A DNA stretch of 64,000 nucleotides from an uncultured Paraprevotella sp. (GTDB lineage Bacteria; Bacteroidota; Bacteroidia; Bacteroidales; Bacteroidaceae): assembly GCA_944321365.1 (NCBI GenBank), contig CALULA010000001.1:496001-560000 (forward strand), given 5' to 3'. This document shows, piece after piece, positions 61,320-64,000 of this stretch (position 1 is its first letter; every line of letters begins with the position of its first letter). A model generated the notes under the pieces. It was given only the letters and a program-made list of their open reading frames with translations, had not been told where the DNA came from and made no database searches. Position numbers and translations under genes: made by a program.

Positions 61320-64000
61320 TCAGCGAAGCCACCATAAGTAAAGTCCGGGGTATCGACATCGAGGAGGTACTGAAACCTTACGTCAGCCTTAAAAGAAAAG
61401 GCTCGTCGCTGGTCGGACTGTGCCCGTTCCATTCGGAAAAGACACCGTCCTTTACCGTATCGTCAGGGAAAGGCCTGTACCACTGCTTCGGCTGCAATCG
61501 TGGCGGTGATGCCATCTCATTCATCATGGAGAAAGAAAACCTTTCCTTCACGGATGCGGTGGTGTTCATAGCCAAGCAACATGATATTGCGGTTGAATAC
61601 GTGGAAGAGGAACGCAGTGAGGAGGAAACGGCAGAAGCCCGACACAAGGAGTCGCTCCTAATAGCCCTTGAGCAGGTCCAAAAGTTTTTCTACGACAGTC
61701 TGAGGAAAACGGATGACCCGGAAAACCGCCAGGCTCGTGACTATGTTTACGACAGATGGCCGGAAGAAACCTGTTCCGTGACAGGGATAGGCTACGCCCC
61801 GAAAGACGGCGGGCTTTTCATGGATTATTGCCGCAAGGCTTCCATAAACAAAGACGCACTTTTCGAACTTGGTCTGTTAAGGCGTAGTGAGGACGGTGGC
61901 GCATACGCCATGTTCCGGCAGCGCATCATGATACCAGTCCGTGACAGGTGGGGACGGGTAATCGCCTATACGGCACGGTACATCGGTACGAATCCCAAAG
62001 CCCCAAAGTATATCAACTCCGCCACAAGCCCCGTATATTCCAAGGGGGATACGCTGTTCGGGATAGACCGTGCAAGCCGTGTTCGTAATTCAGACTACTT
62101 CATTGTGGTGGAAGGCGCGTCTGACGTTCTTAGGATGCAGTCCGTAGGATATGACAATACCGTGGCCGCACTCGGTACGACATGGACGGACAGCCAGCTT
62201 ACACTGTTAAAGAAGTTCACTTCCGCGATATGTTTTGTTCCCGATTCGGATGTTGCGGATGGAAAGGCATACGGTCCCGGCTTCAAGGCGGTCATAGCAA
62301 ACGGGGTGGCCGCTATTCGAATGGGATTTCACGTGACGGTCAGGGAACTGCCGTTTGCCAAAGCTGTCACATCTGATGACGATGCAAAGGAAAAAACTGT
62401 CAAAAACGATGCGGATAGTTACATCCGCTCAAAGGAGGATTTCACCTCGCTTGAGGAAAAGCACTTCATTGTTTGGATGGCGCAGAAACGGTTTCTCGTT
62501 GCTGACTCATTGGTGGAGGAGCGTAAGTGTGTGGCGGATCTTGCCGACCTGCTCCGCTACGTGGACGACCAGCTCGTCTTTGACCAATGCATAGAACAAC
62601 TTTCAAAACTTCATGGCAAAGCGAAGCTGTGGCGCGATGCCGTAATGCAGGCACGGGGCGAAGCCCGCAAGAGGAAGGACAGGGCAACCTCGATGGACGC
62701 GAGGCAGCGTGAAGCTGAACTCCTGCGGCAGTTTGGTTTGTTCGTCCGTGACAACTGCTATTACGCCACTCCAGATGATGAAGATGAGCCTGTAAGGATT
62801 TCCAACTTCATCATGGAACCGCTGTTCCACATCGAGGACGAGAACAACGGCACACGCATATTCAGGATGCGCAATATGTATAACGTCAGCCGTATGATAG
62901 AGCTGAAAGAGTCCGAGCTGTGTTCGCTGAGCAACTTCCAGCAGAAAGTCGGTTCCGTGGGCAATTACGTCTGGCTGGCCAAGATAGACAAGCTCAACCG
63001 TGTCAAGGAATACTTATACTCAAAGACCGATACGGCGGAGCGAATAAGGAAATTGGGGTGGAATGCGGAGGAAGGCTGCTTCGCCTTCGGCAACGGCATA
63101 CTGGACGGCGGCACGTTCAAGAAAGCCGATGACCTCGGGATAGTCCGTGACGTCAACGGCAAGGCATTCTACCTGCCAGGACAGTCCAAAATATACCTCC
63201 ACAACCACGAGATATACCAATTTGAGAGGTTGATGGTGCATGAGAACCGTAGCGGAGTGAAACTTTTCGATTACGTGTCATTGCTGATGGACGTGTTCGG
63301 AGAGAACGCCACCGTCGCTTTCTGTTATCTGCTGGCCACATTGTTCCGTGATGTCGTGTTCAAACGTACAAGGCATTTCCCCATCCTCAACCTATTCGGT
63401 GAGAAAGGCACGGGCAAGACCACCCTCGCCACTTCCCTCCAGTCCTTCTTCCTTCACGGCGTTGACCCGCCCAACCTCGGCGTGACTTCCGTCCCGGCCA
63501 TGAACGACCGCGTGTCGCAGGCCGTCAACACCCTCGCCGTGTTCGACGAGTACAAGAACGACCTCGACATCCGCAAGATAGCCTACCTAAAAGGCCTGTG
63601 GGGAGGCGGCGGACAGACCAAGAAGAACACGAGCACAGACGGCATGGCGGCGCAGACCATCGTCAGCACAGGCGTGGTGCTGTGCGGCCAGGACAAGCCC
63701 ACGCAGGACATGGCACTCTACACCCGTGTCCTTTTCCTCGCCTTTTCCAAGACCTCCTTCAGCCAAGCGGAGAAGAAACGCTATGAGGATTTGGTGGCAA
63801 TGTGCAACATGGGCTTGACGCACCTTACTATTGAGATACTGCAACACCGTGAGCTGTTTGAAAAGAATTTCCCTGAAATCTATTCCATCACCAAACGGGA
63901 GCTGGCCACGAAGTTGGAAAACGAGACGGTGCATGACCGCATTTTCGGGAACTGGGTCATACCGCTGGCCACGTTCCGCACATTGGAAACCGTCATAGAC
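61316..64000 (+). CDS. CHC2 primase - Toprim - AAA+ helicase fusion (3' end outside window)
   Basis: The frame is open from ATG 61316 to the edge: 895 codons visible. Residues about 5-100 are a DnaG-type CHC2 zinc finger (GLCPFHSEKTPSF ... LYHCFGCNRGGDAISFI). Residues about 180-330 are a DnaG core with the Toprim motifs YFIVVEGASDVL and the acidic FVPDSD. After a helical linker, from about residue 640, an AAA+ helicase domain begins: Walker A NLFGEKGTGKTT (about residue 695), Walker B LAVFDEYKND, and a sensor-like TGVVLCGQD. Such fusions are self-contained replication proteins of plasmids, phages and P4-like islands. It shows that the element encodes its own replication. Confidence 0.9.
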   Translation, partial: MISEATISKVRGIDIEEVLKPYVSLKRKGSSLVGLCPFHSEKTPSFTVSSGKGLYHCFGCNRGGDAISFIMEKENLSFTDAVVFIAKQHDIAVEYVEEERSEEETAEARHKESLLIALEQVQKFFYDSLRKTDDPENRQARDYVYDRWPEETCSVTGIGYAPKDGGLFMDYCRKASINKDALFELGLLRRSEDGGAYAMFRQRIMIPVRDRWGRVIAYTARYIGTNPKAPKYINSATSPVYSKGDTLFGIDRASRVRNSDYFIVVEGASDVLRMQSVGYDNTVAALGTTWTDSQLTLLKKFTSAICFVPDSDVADGKAYGPGFKAVIANGVAAIRMGFHVTVRELPFAKAVTSDDDAKEKTVKNDADSYIRSKEDFTSLEEKHFIVWMAQKRFLVADSLVEERKCVADLADLLRYVDDQLVFDQCIEQLSKLHGKAKLWRDAVMQARGEARKRKDRATSMDARQREAELLRQFGLFVRDNCYYATPDDEDEPVRISNFIMEPLFHIEDENNGTRIFRMRNMYNVSRMIELKESELCSLSNFQQKVGSVGNYVWLAKIDKLNRVKEYLYSKTDTAERIRKLGWNAEEGCFAFGNGILDGGTFKKADDLGIVRDVNGKAFYLPGQSKIYLHNHEIYQFERLMVHENRSGVKLFDYVSLLMDVFGENATVAFCYLLATLFRDVVFKRTRHFPILNLFGEKGTGKTTLATSLQSFFLHGVDPPNLGVTSVPAMNDRVSQAVNTLAVFDEYKNDLDIRKIAYLKGLWGGGGQTKKNTSTDGMAAQTIVSTGVVLCGQDKPTQDMALYTRVLFLAFSKTSFSQAEKKRYEDLVAMCNMGLTHLTIEILQHRELFEKNFPEIYSITKRELATKLENETVHDRIFGNWVIPLATFRTLETVID

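Overview
The window looks like chromosomal DNA from a gut-type member of the Bacteroidales (Bacteroidota). The sequence-level reasons are the promoters, which repeatedly read TAnnTTTG at -7, often with TTTG 18-21 bases upstream; the atpDC-BEFHAG ATP synthase operon with a very short epsilon subunit and a long a subunit; a type III glutamine synthetase; a Lys-type SerA; and a secreted glycan-degradation repertoire (GH2, GH105, GH95 and a lyase-like protein). I cannot name the genus from the sequence alone.

Layout. 1-7,024: carbohydrate cluster on the minus strand (GH2 cut by the window edge, GH105, a 1,075-residue lyase-like protein) with a tRNA-Thr(CGT) between GH105 and the lyase-like gene. 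7,410-14,755: a small periplasmic protein, then the complete F1Fo ATP synthase operon. 15,043-23,490: a LysR regulator, a lipoprotein, pncB, a PatB-type C-S lyase with a DUF3737 beta-helix protein, a MATE pump, a nitroreductase and an EamA transporter. 23,650-29,878: head-GIN lipoprotein with a decayed partner, then glnN-aguB-aguA, in which agmatine breakdown releases the ammonia that the neighbouring glutamine synthetase can fix. 29,968-33,572: a FetAB-type exporter, Nif3, a coiled-coil zinc-ribbon protein and an SMR exporter. 33,723-36,796: a Crp/Fnr gene broken by an amber codon and a GH95 enzyme. 37,003-43,120: a six-gene operon (omega-amidase, IorA, IorB, aminotransferase, PaaK-type ligase, tandem-ACT sensor) that interconverts aromatic amino acids and arylacetates. 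43,420-47,227: a cobalamin riboswitch leading a three-gene acyl-CoA carboxylase operon. 47,399-58,135: DEAD-box helicase, serC-serA-DUF1015, YigZ, NadE, PerR-like Fur protein with rubrerythrin, DUF4491 and a second MATE pump.

58,219-64,000 is a mobile-element end: a tyrosine recombinase pseudogene, a pair of 35-bp direct repeats that look like attachment sites, an XRE-type regulator, three small DNA-binding or unknown proteins, and a primase-helicase fusion running off the window.

The most unusual signal is a family of five intergenic arrays (near 3.6, 17.8, 34.3, 43.2 and 53.0 kb). Each has up to four copies of a GTCTTGCGCAAGAC-like palindrome with centres exactly 22 bp apart. Neighbouring units can pair into 11-20 bp stems, and where units differ from consensus the differences are often complementary between units. 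All five lie just 3' of genes. I do not recognise this as a named repeat family.
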